A stretch of DNA of 64,000 nucleotides from Persicaria tinctoria. Lineage: Eukaryota > Streptophyta > Magnoliopsida > Caryophyllales > Polygonaceae. The DNA lies in assembly GCA_037127255.1 (NCBI GenBank), contig JBANSL010000018.1:18821175-18885174 (forward strand), read 5' to 3'. Made by a program: the position numbers and the translations under genes. The notes below the pieces were generated by a model. The model did not search any database. It was not told the origin of the DNA and worked only from the letters and a program-made list of their open reading frames with translations. Below, piece by piece: positions 20,401-32,938 of this stretch (positions are counted from its first letter, which is position 1; each line of letters opens with the position of its first letter).

Positions 20401-21558
20401 GGACCTCATGACCAAACACATGATCAAACATAATCCTCATAAGTTTAAAGAGAAGTAGGTGGACAATGTAGAGTGATTACATCATTCAATCCTCATATAG
20501 TTTCATTTATTAATTTTTTTATATCCATTAGACGGACGGGTAGTGATCAAAAGCTATAAATGAGAGGACATCTAATCGAATGACTTTTTTTTAATAGAGT
20601 TAAAAATTAATCCTTTATTAATTTGCTTGCTATTTCTCGTTGCCTTGCTCTAAGTTTAGATAAAGTAGTGAAAATTGGCCCAATAACTATAATTAATGAA
20701 TGATGAAAGTAGAGAAAATCTCACAAGTAGGTGGCAAGTATTCCAAGTAAATACTAACTAGTGTCATGTACAAACGCTGAGGTTGGAATGTTGACATAAA
20801 CGAGTGACATGTATAAAAGCCGGTGGCAATCTCCTCCTTTCCCTCTTTTCTTTTTTCGGAATCACATTTATTCCCCTTTTTTGTAACTTTTCCCTCTCTC
20901 ATCCCTCTCCCTCTCACATCCCTCTCCCTCTCAATCTTAATTAATTCTCGCTCTCTCATCATTTATCTTTCTTCCCTCATTAATTCTCTCTTGACCTTTC
21001 CACTCTTTTTCTCTCTCTCATTCTCTCAACACCTTCTAAAAAAGTGAGTTATTTTTTCTCTCTCCTCTTCTAAGTACTCTCTCTCCTCTCATTAATTCAC
21101 CTCTAATGAGTGGTACTTTTTAATTTCCTCTCTCACATACTTTTCTTTTTCCTTTTTTCATTCCTCTCTCAGCTCTCTCTCCCTGTTAGCTTTTTTGTCC
21201 AGTTGTCCCCCATAGTATTACCTACTATCGGCTACCATTGCAAGCGGATATCTGCTTTTTAGCAAAAAAAATCGGATTGGGTTATTCATGCAAAGAATTC
21301 GGATAATGGGGTTATTTTTGCAAATCACCCATATTTTTAAAATATTCATAAAAAAAAATTTAACAAAATATTTACTCCTTCAAACTATTTATAAAAATAT
21401 TCAATTTTTGAAACGGTGCGAGATATCAGGGTGTAAAAACTCTCTCTTTTTTAGACTGAAAAACCTCTTCTTCGGGAAGGGTTATACCCTGTCGCCCACG
21501 GGCCTTAGCCGCCTACCACAACACCGCTTTGCCGACCACCAACTTCTACTGATTTGAT
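20401..21558. other. non-coding; long CT-rich tract
   Basis: 20830-21185 is strongly pyrimidine-rich (CTCTC/TCTTT), like a plant 5' leader or promoter tract, but no ORF follows. The remainder is AT-rich. Confidence 0.4.
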
Positions 21559-21780
21559 TTGATGATTTCTTTCAAGTCTGTTAGTATGTCTAAAAAATCC
21601 TCTCGTTTGAGAGGCAGAACCCCTCCTTGCGAGGCAACCCCGGCTTCGGCCGGCCTACTTCGGCTTCGGCTGCATCTTCCCGCTCTAGTCGCCTCCGTGC
21701 TACCGCCGCCATACCTGAGCTCCGCCACGATGCTTGTTGTGGCAACACTTTTGTGCTATTGTTGCTGTTAAACATAATAC
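21559..21780. other. short GC-rich island, unassigned
   Basis: A GC-rich block with GGCTTCGGC repeats (21648-21672) is open in several frames, none recognisable. It may be a transposon fragment. Confidence 0.25.
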
Positions 21781-21819
21781 TCACACATTCTGAACGCGCA
21801 TATATATTATCTATCGGAA

Positions 21820-22727
21820 TGTTACACTACCAAATAAAAAGGTAGTAGGTCGTTATCTGCTATTGAGAGCGGGGCCGGTATCTTATGCTTGATTATTAAT
21901 TAAGAGGCGTGTCATATGAAAGGTGTAAACTATATCAAAGTGTTAAAATGTGTAACATCGTGTAAGGTTGTGTTCAAGCTATTCAATGTGAGGAAAGTGA
22001 GTGAAGTGTGTGATAGACATTTGGTTTCATAGTGATCACAATTAATTCAAGCTATATCATATCCCATCTGTACTCAGGATATGGTTCCTAAGGGTGCTTG
22101 TCGTCCACTTCTTATGTTATTCAATCCTTCGGGATTATCCGTGTCATAATAATTGTGTTGTCAAATTTTTTAGCCCCTCTAAAATATTCTAATTAATAAT
22201 CGCATTCGGGTTTAAATTCATACCATTAAAGGTCAATGAGTATAAATCTAAAGTAGTCCCAGTTTTCGAGTCGTCACTTGCTAGTTCTCGCGAACTAACC
22301 GTCCTTTGTTAATTTGGACGGCTAGGGGTTCATTGTCTTCATACAATACCCCAGTCTCCAATTCGCAGGTTAAGGTCGAGTCTCCGAAGAGAAGTTTAAG
22401 AAGAGTAAGAAGACATTTTATTTTCAAGATTTAATTATTTAAAGTTGCTAGAAAATATTGTATAAAGATTTAAGTGTTTATTTTTACCAAGTCTTCCGCT
22501 GTAATGTTTTAGTCTATTGCATATTGTAATTTAAATTATACGTTTAATAAAAAATATTTATTGTATTTTAAGACTTCCGCTATTTATATTTAATTTTATT
22601 ATCATCTTGTTTATGGGGGCATGGTAGCATGTCCCTATAAGCCTAAGGTGGTTACGAAGACATTAAAGTCCGAGTAATCACTGGCGCTGGAACATTCCCT
22701 CGTTTACAGAAGGGGGCGTTACACTAC
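21820..22727. mobile_element. possible solo LTR or LTR fragment
   Basis: The stretch lies between two copies of GTTACACTAC (21821-21830 and 22718-22727). Its end (GTTACGAAGACATTAAAGTC ... GGGGGCGTTACA) resembles my recollection of plant Ty3/gypsy LTR termini. There is no PBS, PPT or clear target duplication. A weak call. Confidence 0.25.
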
Positions 22728-22799
22728 AAACTATTTGTGTACTTATTATTTGGTAAATCCTTTCATTAGAAAAACAATCCGGAGGAAGCACACTTGTAA

Positions 22800-23859
22800 G
22801 AATGGCTTTGATCGCTTCTAATTTGATCCGTGGGATTAAATTTGAGTTCTTTGTCTACACTTATTGGTGTGATTGGTGTAAATTTGCTGATCACGGTCTT
22901 GTATATCTCAGATTGGTAACTCAGTACTTGATTGTTAATATGATAATGTACCGATGGTTGTTTGTGTATCCGTGGGCTAGCTTCAAGAACCAAGTGTGGT
23001 GTCTATATATTCCCATTTTCGATTATCCCTTCTGGTTGTAACACAATTAGTTGGCCCTACTTGGGTTGTAGAGAACATAAATTGTCTATGTTTGGGCATA
23101 TTGTATATCATACCCTATATAAAGTGGTTTATCTCAGTAATAATATTCTTCTTTGCCAAAACACTATTTGCATTGAACAACCTCTTAGCTTGGCTACTCT
23201 TTGTTAATCAGGATTATTTGTGTGGGTTGTTCTTGATCATCACGTGTATAAGGTTGATGAATAAGAAGTATAATCGAAAATTATCTCTTAGTAACACCCT
23301 TCTTGATGAATACCACTGCTTTACAAATCTAATTTGGACAATACCTTGTAAGTTCTTTTCTAAGTGCAAGCAGTGACTCGAGCATCAGTATAAAATGTAG
23401 CACAAGCAAGCTTGAGTCCCGATCAGACCTGCCCGAATTCTGGCCTCAAATTGATTTTGGGTATGAACTATATTACTATCATGACTATTCTAGAATTCAT
23501 CCCCATTATAATCCACATTTAGCTACACTCTCCAAAGCTATTAACACAAAACTTGCCACTAATCAAGTTGAATCCTATTTTGGTGTGGCACAATCAACAT
23601 TACTGAATCAATCCACTTTCTACTTGACAATCTGCTTTTCCTTGAGCAACCAAATGTGGGGTGTGGATCAATCCAGTGGCTACACTGACAGATCTTTAGA
23701 TGAAGAATATGGCATAAATTTTGGGACTTCAACCATATCACAAAACAACTATTACAGAGCTTCCACTTAAGTAAAAAATCAAAATGAATACAATCTCTTA
23801 GGCAACGGAAAAGGCGTTGGGATCAAACCTATGATCGCCGCACAAAAAACTAAGTTTAA
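22800..23859 (+). other. region 5' of the decayed LINE, with hydrophobic open frames
   Basis: Overlapping open frames of 60-126 codons (22802-23041, 22996-23376, 23585-23770) encode Trp/Ile/Leu/Phe-rich, membrane-like peptides. They sit where ORF1 of the following L1 would be expected, but no zinc knuckle or RNA-binding domain is seen and the frames are broken. Confidence 0.35.
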
Positions 23860-26800
23860 ATGAAAATACGTGCCTGGAACTGTAGAGGTATTGGTAAAGC
23901 CACATTTTAGACCAACATTAACACTTTTAGTAAAAATGAACAAATTCATATAATCGCTTTAACTGAAACAAAAACAGAAAGAATACCCGAAGAGAAAGTT
24001 TGGAGCAGCGCAGAGTTTGATAAAGCAATAAGGTCTCAGGCCACTAGACGCTCTGGTGGGATAGGGGTACTCTGGAAATCACATTTCCTTACACAAGAAG
24101 AACTTTCTCTAGATAGACAATACGAGAGAATCATTACGATCAAATACAAAAACTTTAACTCAAATTTCTACTGCATAACTATATTTGTGTATGGACCTCC
24201 AGATGAAAGAAATAAAGACGAATTTTGGTTGACAGTTAAAATTTTGATAATCTCTGCAGACCTGACATGCATGGTGATTGGGGATATGGACGAAATTAGT
24301 TACGGTGAAGACAAGTTTGGAGGAGTAGGAATAAACTCTGTACGATTTAGACGACTTCCCGATCTTAAAAAATCATGTGCTTGAAATATCTTTTTCAGGG
24401 AACACCTACACATGGAGAAAGAAGATCTCATGACCAGAAAATATTCTTGAAAGACTTGATAGAGCAATTGTTCAACATCAGTTTCTGGAGGAATTCCCAA
24501 ATTTACAAGTTACTCACCATGCATTCACATCGTCTGATCATTGTCCCATCTCCCTAGATTTAAGTAATGGTGAAATACATAAGGCTCCAGACCACCATTT
24601 AAATTTGAAAACATGTGGCTACACAGAAAAGACTTTCGAAATATTGTTAAGCAAGCTTGGAGAGAAAACTGCAATGGATCAGCAATGTTTCAATTGTCTT
24701 TTAAGACAAATATTTTGAAGGAAAAAGCCAAGGAATGGAATAGAAAAACATTCAGAAACATTTTACGACCATTGAATGAGGTCGAAAAAAGTCTTCTGGA
24801 CTTACAAAAATATACACCAAATTGTCAAAACACACTCATGTTGATCACTAAACAAACAAATCTACTTAAGAAAAAAGAAGTGTTGCTAGCTTTCCATAAG
24901 AAATTCTATATTCAAAGAGAAAAAACTAAACACCTAAAACTTGCTAACACAAACTCAAGATATATCCATAGAACAACAACAAGGAGAAGAAACAGAAAGA
25001 TTATTATAAACATTACAACTGCAAATGGAACCCGAATCATTGGAGAAGAAAACCTTAAGAAGGAAATTCAACAAGATTTTGAAAGAAGATTCAAAAAAAG
25101 ATGGGGAGAACAGATCAAATCTCTCAAATTACTTATCCTTGATAACTCCCTCTATTACGGAGTGTAAAAATGAGGAACTGATAAAAACCAGTTACTAATG
25201 GCTACATTAAAAAAAAAAAAAAAAAAAAGCATTGTTCAGCATGGGTAAAAATAAGTCCCCGGGTCCTGACGGGACGACGGTGGAATTTTATAAAGCTTAT
25301 TGGGAAATCGTTGGCCCCTTAGTGATAAAAGCAACCAAAGGCTTCTTCCAATCAAGTAAACTGCTTAAACAAATAAACCACACATTCATTACCCTCTTAC
25401 CAAAATGTGATAACCCATTTACAACAAACAATTATAGACCAATTAGCCTTTGCTCGACTATATATAAGCTAATTTCAAAAATCATAATTGATCGCCTAAA
25501 AGGAGTGATTGGGAAGCACATACACCCATTACAAGGAGCTTTTGTATCTGATCGAGCAATTCAAGACAATATACTAATAACAAATGAGATTTTCCACACA
25601 TTTAAAAACAGAAAAAGAAATGAAGGATGGATGGCGATAAAACTAGACATGGAAAAAACATACAATCGAGTTGACTCAGACTTCTCCTTTCAAATCCTGT
25701 GTAAATTCGGATTCCACCCAACTTTTATAGAATGGATAAAAGAATGTGTAGAAACAACCTCATTCTCAGTTTTGGTAAACAAGGTCCTACAGACTTGTTT
25801 AAACCAACTAGGGGAATCAGACAAGGAGATCTGTTGTTTCCTTTTTTATTCATCTTGGGTTCAGAAATCCTTGCCAGAAAATTACAAGCCGAGGCTTCAG
25901 TGGGTACGTTCAGGTTCCGCTGGCTTTAGATTCGAGAGGGACGGTCTCAATGTGCCTTTCCTTGCTTTCGCGGATGATATCATGATCGGTTCAAAAGCCA
26001 CATCAACTGCGAGCGAAAATATCAAGAAAATTATCGATAAATACTGCAAGTTCTCAGGCCAAAAGGTTAATTTTCACAAATTCGCGTTCCAAACAACTAG
26101 TGGTGTACCTAGAACTAGAGTTCAAGAACTAGAACGAAGTCTACAAATACCGCATACAAGATCACTAGAAAACTATCTGGGGTGCCCCATTATTAATGGA
26201 AAGGTAAATCGAGAGACCTTTGAAGGAGTTGTTTGCAAATCAAAAGATCAACTTTCTAAATGGATGGTCGATGCCCTCTCCCAACATGTTAAGTCAGGGT
26301 CGTCCTAATCAATTCAAATCTTTTGTCAAAACCTCTCTACACAATGCAAAGTTTTATATTGCCAACCAATATACACAAAGAACTAAACCAAATCAATGGA
26401 ACTTACTTTTGGAACAAAGACCTCCAACATAAACCACTTATAAGTTGGGATAGAATATGCAAGTCAAAACGTAAAGGTGGAATCGGGCTTCGAAAACCTA
26501 AGGATTTGATGAGGCTCTACAAATGAAATTATTGTGGAAATTTTTTGCTGAACCTAATAACTATTGGGTAAAACTGATAAGATACAAATATCTGAAAAAC
26601 ACAGAGCTTCTATAATATAACATAAAGAGAAATACTTCCTTGCAGTGGAGAAATCTATGCCGACTCATAGATAAATTCAAAAAATGCCAAATCTGGTATG
26701 TAGGAGATGGGAGATCAATTAACTTTTGGATAGACAACTGGTTGTCAACGACCCCTCTTTTAGGAAAGATAAACCCACTACAAGGAGTCAATATTAATCA

Positions 26801-27660
26801 AAAGGTCAGCGACTATATAATGAATGGAAAATGGTGGATTGAGAAACTGAAACTTGATTTCGATGACACAATTTTAAAGGAACTAACAGATGTTCCTCTC
26901 CCTATGTCGTCATTCCTAGATAGACTTTTCTGGTGACCGGATAGAGAGGATTGGTTCACAACATCAAGTGCATTAAAACTCATTACAAATTTTGACAATG
27001 TGACAGACAACCCCAATTCATGGATATGGAAACTAAATATTCCCCCAAAGATTAAAAATTTTCTGTGGAAATTAGTTCAAAAGGGGCTCCCAATGACATC
27101 TCGACTATCTCAGAGGGGTGTTTCTGTCCCTACTCCCTGTAAAATGTGTAACCACCATTTTGAAGATGAAGCACATTTGTTTTTGGATTGTTGTCTTGCA
27201 AAATATCCTTCTTTGCAGGTACTTTCAATCCAAAACACCGCACCCAACATACTAAGAAACACAAGAGATATTAAAGTGATCATGAGTACCTTAGGAGATA
27301 AACTTAATACCACAGAGAAGGAAACACTAGCTTTTAAATTTTGACCCATTTGGTTTTATAGAAATCAGATAACCTTTCGGGATGACCACATACCATCAAA
27401 CATAGAAACACAATTGTTCATCAACACACTTCGAGAGAACTAGAGAAAAGCATGTAAACAAGAGGAAGATATAGGAATTGAAACTGCAAAGGACAAGTCT
27501 AGTCGAAAAATCAACAAATCAAAAATAAAATGGAGAAAACCAAGGATTGGTTTCATGAAACTAAATTTCGATGGTTCTTCTTCAATCATGGATGAAAGTA
27601 CCACTGGGTATATTATCCATGATTGGGAGGGGAAACCTTTTACTTTGAGATACAAACATA
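23860..27660 (+). pseudogene. L1-type LINE ORF2, decayed (endonuclease, RT, zf-RVT, RNase H)
   Basis: ATG at 23860. An APE-type endonuclease starts with IRAWNCRGIG and includes LTETK, VIGDMDEIS (the usual Asn of GDxN is changed) and, in another frame, SDHCPISL. The RT spans 25232-26300 with KSPGPDG, NYRPISLCS, LDMEK and FADDIMI. A zf-RVT segment (27000-27340) has IPPKIKNFLWKL and a CxxC-type CKMC. An RNase H start (KLNFDGSS, 27558) follows. Several stops and frameshifts plus a run of A at 25209-25228 break it. No target duplication or poly(A) tail identified, so the ends are uncertain. Confidence 0.85.
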
Positions 27661-28071
27661 ACAGAAAGTCCAACATATAAGTCAGACTGATGCACCATCT
27701 CAAAACCAATTGGCATTAGGTGGAGTAGCCCATTCGTCCACTTATATGTTAGGTTCAGAATCATCCACTTCCGGTGTGAGATTCACAAGTGTCCCAACAG
27801 CTTCGATCTCCTTAGTTTCGGCATCAACTTGGTCTATGCAGGTGAAGTGTAATTCATACTACGGGCTTATAGTTTTGATTGATCCTTCAATCACATTACT
27901 CATAACATTCAAATGTTGATAGTTTCAGTTGTTAAAGTGATTCTTTATTACGGACTATATTATTAATTAATGCATAGTTTTACAGGATACATGCTCGAAA
28001 TATATACTTTAGCAATTCCACAAATCTGAATCTCCAAAACAATTAGCTTCATACATATATATCGAACTTTA
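27661..28071. other. flank between LINE and P450 gene A
   Basis: Tail end of LINE-like sequence followed by AT-rich sequence that would be the 3' UTR of P450 gene A on the minus strand. No further gene. Confidence 0.4.
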
Positions 28072-31000
28072 TTATATATCACCAATTAGCTTCTTCATGT
28101 GATCTCGAACACGGCACTTAGCAACCAAAGGCATAGCTTTAGGCACGGTAAGTCCCTTATCTTCCTTCATGTCCACCAATTCCTCCCCGAGCCTCTCCCA
28201 CTCGAAGCACTGTAGCACCGAGCCTAATGCCAAGCCTACCATACGCACGGCTAGGCCTTCACCGGGGCACGCCCTCCTTCCCGACCCAAAAGGCATCATC
28301 TTGTACCCAACCCTACCGCCTCCTACTTCCTCGAACCTCTCCGGCTTGAACTTCCTTGGCTCGTCCCACAACTTCGGGTCATTGTGGATGGCCCACGCAT
28401 TGATCATTAGCATGGTGCCACGTGGGACCTTGTACCCTCCCACGATACACTCGTCTGAGGATTCGTGTGGGACTAGTAGTGGTGCCACTGGGTACATCCG
28501 AAGCGTCTCGTTTATGATGTTGTTGAGGAGTGGTAAGTGGTTTAGGTCTGATTCGTTGATGAGTCGCTCGTGGCCTACTTGGGAGTCGATTTCGGCTTGG
28601 GCCTTCTCTAGGACCGTTGGATTGTTTAGCAGAAGTGACATTGCCCACTCCATCGTCGCAGCTGACGTTTCGGTACCCGCTCCCAAGATTATCTAATGCA
28701 AGACCACAAATATGATTAATTAGATTCACGATTTGTTTATAAGTGGTTTAAGCCTTACTCATGTCACGAACAATTTGAAATCAGATCGAGCTTACCAATA
28801 CCATGCCCTTGACGATGTTTTCAGTGTAGAACTTGGGATCGTCTTTCTGTAGTCTGAGCAAGACATCGATCATGGTCTTACGATCACCACTAGCCGTACC
28901 CGACCCAAAGTCTTGACCTGAACCCGTCAATCTTCGTCGTTGATCCACCATATCTTGAAAGAAAGCATCAAACTTTGTGAACTTCTGCCGAAAAACCTTC
29001 TCCGACCAGTCTGTGAATCCGACATACCTCAACATCGGGAAGAAATCTCCGAACGAAAACACTCCATCAGTGTCTTTTTCGAACAACTTTTTGAATATCC
29101 TTCCTTCCTCTGACTCCACACTCTCCCCGTAGAACCGCTTTCCCATCACCATCCTCATCATCACATTGTTGGTTGTCTCGAAAAACAACACCTTCATGTC
29201 CACTCGGTTGTCGCTAGAAGCCATCACCGAAAGGTGGACACGACGGAGCATTAACTAAGGACACATTTGGAACATATATACCACACAAGTAAGATCATTG
29301 GATTTAGTTGGGATTCCATCCCACATCGGTTTGATTGGGAAAAAATATCACATAATATAACAGTCGGGTGTGGATTGATCTTGACTAACTTATAATATAA
29401 AATCAAAATAAATCCAATACAACCATAAATTTGCACCCCCTCTTTTAGTTGTGATTTTATTTTGGCGCTGCTACAGTGTGAGTTTGAAGATAAATGTTAC
29501 ATCTAATATACTAATTAAGTAAATTTTTTTTAATAAAATTGTTTTTAAACTTCAAATTAAAATCAATTAATGCGCTAAATAATTTAGATCAATAAAATTG
29601 TTCTTGGCAGTCCTTATCTTTTTTTTTTGATGAGAAAGACGGCTAAAGCCGTTTAAGTATTATTGAAATTGAAATTAGCCTGGCAGTCCTTATCTGAGTT
29701 GGGGCTCTGGCGTCTTTGGCGCTGCTACAATGTGTGCTTGAAAATAAATGTTACATCTAGTATACTAATTAAGTAAATTTTTTTAATAAAATTGTTTTTA
29801 AACTTAAAATTAAAATCAATTAATGCGCCAGATAATTTAGATCAATAAAATTGTTCTTGGCGGTCTTTGTCTGAGTTGGGGCTCTAGCGTCCGGTGTCGG
29901 GTCTGGCTGGAGTCGTGGCGGTGTGCTTCGAGGCGACTCCGCATTCCGGAAATTTCCTTGGAGGTTCGCCTTCATCGCCCACAAGGACTCCTGATGTACC
30001 GTTGACCAGCGGTGTCATCGCTTGGTGGTGCTTGGCTCCGGGTTTAGTCTATTTTGTCCCCTGCTGTTTTGGGTTAATTAGGCTCGTTTGTTCGACTGGG
30101 GAGTTTGGTTGTCACTTTTTGTATTGCACCATTTTTTATTTGCATTGTATGTTTGACGGTTCGCCGTCTGTTGACTTTGTCGGTCTCTCGAGGAGTCAGG
30201 TTTGTCTGTCCCTCGAATTATTACCTAATAAAAAAAAAGATATGAGAAAAGCAAAACTAATTATCGAAAATACCTAAATCTCATCCGCATAGATTTGGAA
30301 AAGTAGGTTGATGAGGCATCCGGGTAATTATAACTCCATTACAAGACTATGGAAAAGATAGCAATGCACTAATTTTGACATTAAAGGTTTAGTGATCAAT
30401 GGATTAGTGGAATAGTCTGTAATATGAGTCAAGAAGCAGTTTCTTGGATATGTATACCTAATTATTATGTTAGTCCAGAAGATCATTATGCATCTAAATT
30501 CTTGGCTATAAAGTTATTAACAGAAGGTATTAATATCCATAAGGGAACTTTTCCTTTACAGTTAAAGTGAAATGTAGTTTATAAATTAGAAAATACTACA
30601 AACCCTCCACGAAAATGTCATATATTTGCGAATTAGAAAATACTACAAACCCTCCACGAAGATGCAAAAACACAAAGTTGTAGGTTGTAAAGAGGTTTTG
30701 CCTGTAAAGCTAAGACCAGATCAAATAAAACTCAAGACCATTTGGGTAAACACATTTGCGAATTCTACAACCACTAGCAACGATAGGGTGTTAACCATAG
30801 ACGAGGAAGGTAGAATCCATATGAATGCTAAACCACCAATAAGCCTTTCTAGATGTCCAAGTCTAGATGTCCAGTACGTCTAGCTAGAAATCCCAGTTTT
30901 AGGTTCAATCCTAACCTTAGTATTACTCCGAGAAATCAGGGAACTACTGCAGGCAGGAAAGACAAATCATATGTGGTAAATGAAGATATAGCAAGCATGA

Positions 31001-32938
31001 TAGCTGCATTGAACAAGAGGTTAGAAAATAAAATTGCAAGAGAACCACCCACACATAGTATTGATCTAGGATCTTGTCCTTTTAGGGAATCTGGTTCAAT
31101 CCCATTGAATCCACCAACATTTCTAACTGTTTCGGAAGGTCAAGAAGGATCACGCATCTAGCTATAGTTCCTAACCGAAGGGGAAGATAATACGATATCA
31201 AACTCGAACCATTAGTGAACCTATCTATAAAAATGATGCAAGAGCAAAGAACCTAGCCCCTAAAGCGTTGAAGATGTCAGCAGAGGATCATCGAAGAAAA
31301 ATTATAGAATTATCAATCCTAATAGCATTTATAACTCAATAAGTATTTGTTTAGAAGGGTTTAATAATTAGGAATTATGCGCCTTTATAGATAGCGGTTG
31401 TTCGATATCTTTTGGTAAAAATACATTATTCCCTGAATTTATATGGCATAAATCTCGTAGACCGAAATCCAGAGAGAGAAAACCGCATATGAAAAGAGAG
31501 AAATCTTGTAATAAAGAAGGAGAAATAGAAGCACTGTTGAGTTTTGAGTAGATTGGTTCCCCATCACTAAAATAACTCAAGAATCCTTCGATGGATCTTT
31601 CTGGTGAGAGAGTCTAGTATGTCTGTATGTTTGTGAGCTTAAAATTAGGAGTGTTTGTGCATTGTAATATTTTCCAGATTCAATAAAATTTGTTTTTTAG
31701 AAAGGGAAAACTACTTAATCGAACTCTATGTTCTGAATAATTAGTTTTCTTGATTCCAATCATTTCACCCTCTAAAAACAAAAACTGAGAGTTAGAGACT
31801 ACGGTATGAGATAAGAAACGAAACATATCTGTGTTGTATCTGGACTAAGGGAGGCATGGTTGAAGGTTAGCCACCTCTAGAAAGTCAGAAAGTCGGAAGC
31901 CAAAGGAACGTCGGTGGTCCAGTGTAACTATGTTCAGGGATTGATCAAACCTCTTCATCTTTAAGTTTTTAATTGCAGAGCGTGGTGGACATGAAACCAT
32001 AGAATTTTTTTATTCATGATATAGTTAGTAGATTATGGTAGTTAGTACGAGTAAAAGTCATTTATAAGTATTCTATATTACATTTTGAGTATTATTGTTA
32101 AAAACTAAAAAGTTGGAGATCAAGTTTGTAATTTAGTACTACCTCCGTCCAAAAATACATGAACTTTTTACTATTTACGAAAGTTGTTTTAGGAGTTAAA
32201 AACTATATAAAATATTAACTTTTTTATTAATTTTTTTTAACAATTATAAACTTATTGACAATAAGTTTGTAATTGTTAAAAATATTGAATAAAAAAAGTT
32301 AATATTTATATAATTTTTAACTCCTAAAACAACGTGCGTGAATCCTAAAAGGTCATGTATTTTTGGACGGAGGGAGTATAAAATATGGGTACGTCTACCG
32401 TTAAATATTTATAAAAATAATTTAAAAGTTTCAATATTACTCTATTTCATCTCAAAACCAATATGTTAAAAAATACCTTAATCTCATCGGCACGGATTTG
32501 GGAAAGAAGGCCGAGGCGGTGAGAGGAGAGAACTTCGGTGGTGGCGATGCGGCGGAGGTTGCGCCATAGCTCGCCGTAGGGGGCCCATATGATGTTGGTG
32601 AAGTGGTAGCCAAAGAGGTCGCCGTTGAGGAGGCGGGGGCGGTTGGCGAAGACGACATCGTTGTTAGAGAGGCAGTCCTCGGCGGCGGAGGGGGAGGAAA
32701 CGACAAGGATGCGGCGGCATCCGAGGTGGAGGAGGAGGACCGGGCCGTAGCGGGCCGAGAGGGCGGAGAGGTTGCGGTGGAAGGGGGGTTTGAAGAGGTG
32801 GAAGTGGCCGAGGATGGGGATGGCGGGGAACGGAGTCGGAGGGAGGTTTTGGAGTTTGTGGAGGACTTGTTTGGTTAGAAGGAATAGGATTATGAAAGCT
32901 ACACTTGAGGCGATGAGTTCTTCCATTGTGGACACCAC
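28072..32938 (-). CDS. cytochrome P450, CYP81-type (gene A), three exons
   Basis: A haem-thiolate monooxygenase anchored in the ER by an N-terminal membrane helix. Exons by reading: 32938-32477, 29254-28796, 28692-28072, all phase 0 with GT/AG ends; total about 513 residues, normal for the family. Seen: proline-rich hinge [15 protein letters not shown]-helix AGTETS, ETLR of ExxR, PERF, and haem loop [10 protein letters not shown] (Cys about 449). No stops. The start could be MVST or MEEL four residues later; gene B starts at MEEL. Intron 1 is 3.2 kb against 0.48 kb in gene B and contains a duplicated exon-1 stub, a retroposon, a virus-like remnant and a MITE. Exon 1 may come from a different copy than exons 2-3. 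CYP81 enzymes hydroxylate varied specialised metabolites; the substrate cannot be inferred. Similar to gene B throughout. Confidence 0.88.
29460..29842. repeat. tandem duplication inside intron 1 of P450 gene A
   Basis: A segment starting TTTGGCGCTGCTACA at 29460 repeats from 29714. Both copies carry the sequence around AAATGTTACATCTA that is also in intron 1 of gene B (48070-48160), showing that the duplicated unit is old P450 intron. Copy 1 has an extra T-rich insertion near 29620-29690. Confidence 0.75.
29843..30239 (+). mobile_element. retroposon copy with A-rich tail in P450 intron
   Basis: Inserted after AATTTAGAT relative to gene B's intron, with AGAT again after the A-run. It ends GACTTTGTCGG ... 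TTACCTAATAAAAAAAAA. The same family occurs at 40980-41357. No coding capacity was recognised; likely SINE-like or the 3' end of a LINE. Confidence 0.6.
30274..30313 (-). pseudogene. stub of a second P450 exon 1 (3' end)
   Basis: Forty nt align with the last codons of exon 1 of gene B ([13 protein letters not shown]), with GTATTTTCGATAA intron sequence following. The last codon is TAG in place of AAG. Upstream the homology ends abruptly where virus-like sequence starts. The locus therefore once held another exon 1 beside exons 2-3. Confidence 0.75.
30314..31560 (+). pseudogene. endogenous pararetrovirus (Caulimoviridae-like) remnant: movement-protein and protease regions
   Basis: Open frames broken by stops (30420-30560, 30626-30883, 30853-31161) read like a plant viral movement protein region. 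At 31370-31450 a frame contains a D-S-G followed some 17 residues later by a Pro-Glu...Trp pattern, as in the aspartic protease of caulimovirids. There are no RT domain, coat protein or intact ORF, and a 29-nt segment near 30590 is duplicated at 30635. It is clearly degenerate. The alternative is a Ty3/gypsy fragment with an unusual protease. It lies in antisense orientation to the host P450 intron. Confidence 0.45.
31561..32138. other. intron sequence, nothing recognised
   Basis: AT-rich sequence between the virus-like remnant and the MITE. A possible polyadenylation-like AATAAAA at 31682 on the plus strand. Confidence 0.35.
32139..32376. mobile_element. Stowaway MITE (238 bp)
   Basis: Ends CTACCTCCGTCCAAAAATACAT and, inverted, CTCCCTCCGTCCAAAAATACAT; TA duplicated on both sides (32137, 32377). 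Terminal motif and TA target are those of Tc1/mariner-related Stowaway elements. Confidence 0.9.

Noticed and set aside
20823..21047. ORF in the CT-rich tract
   Set aside because: Low-complexity Ser/Leu/Phe translation of pyrimidine-rich DNA.
21820..22727. Mutator-type insertion flanked by GTTACACTAC
   Set aside because: The 10-bp direct repeat is real but no inverted termini exist; kept only as a weak LTR candidate.
28169..28696. Plus-strand ORF opposite P450 gene A exon 3
   Set aside because: Shadow of the conserved minus-strand coding exon; a matching shadow occurs opposite gene B.
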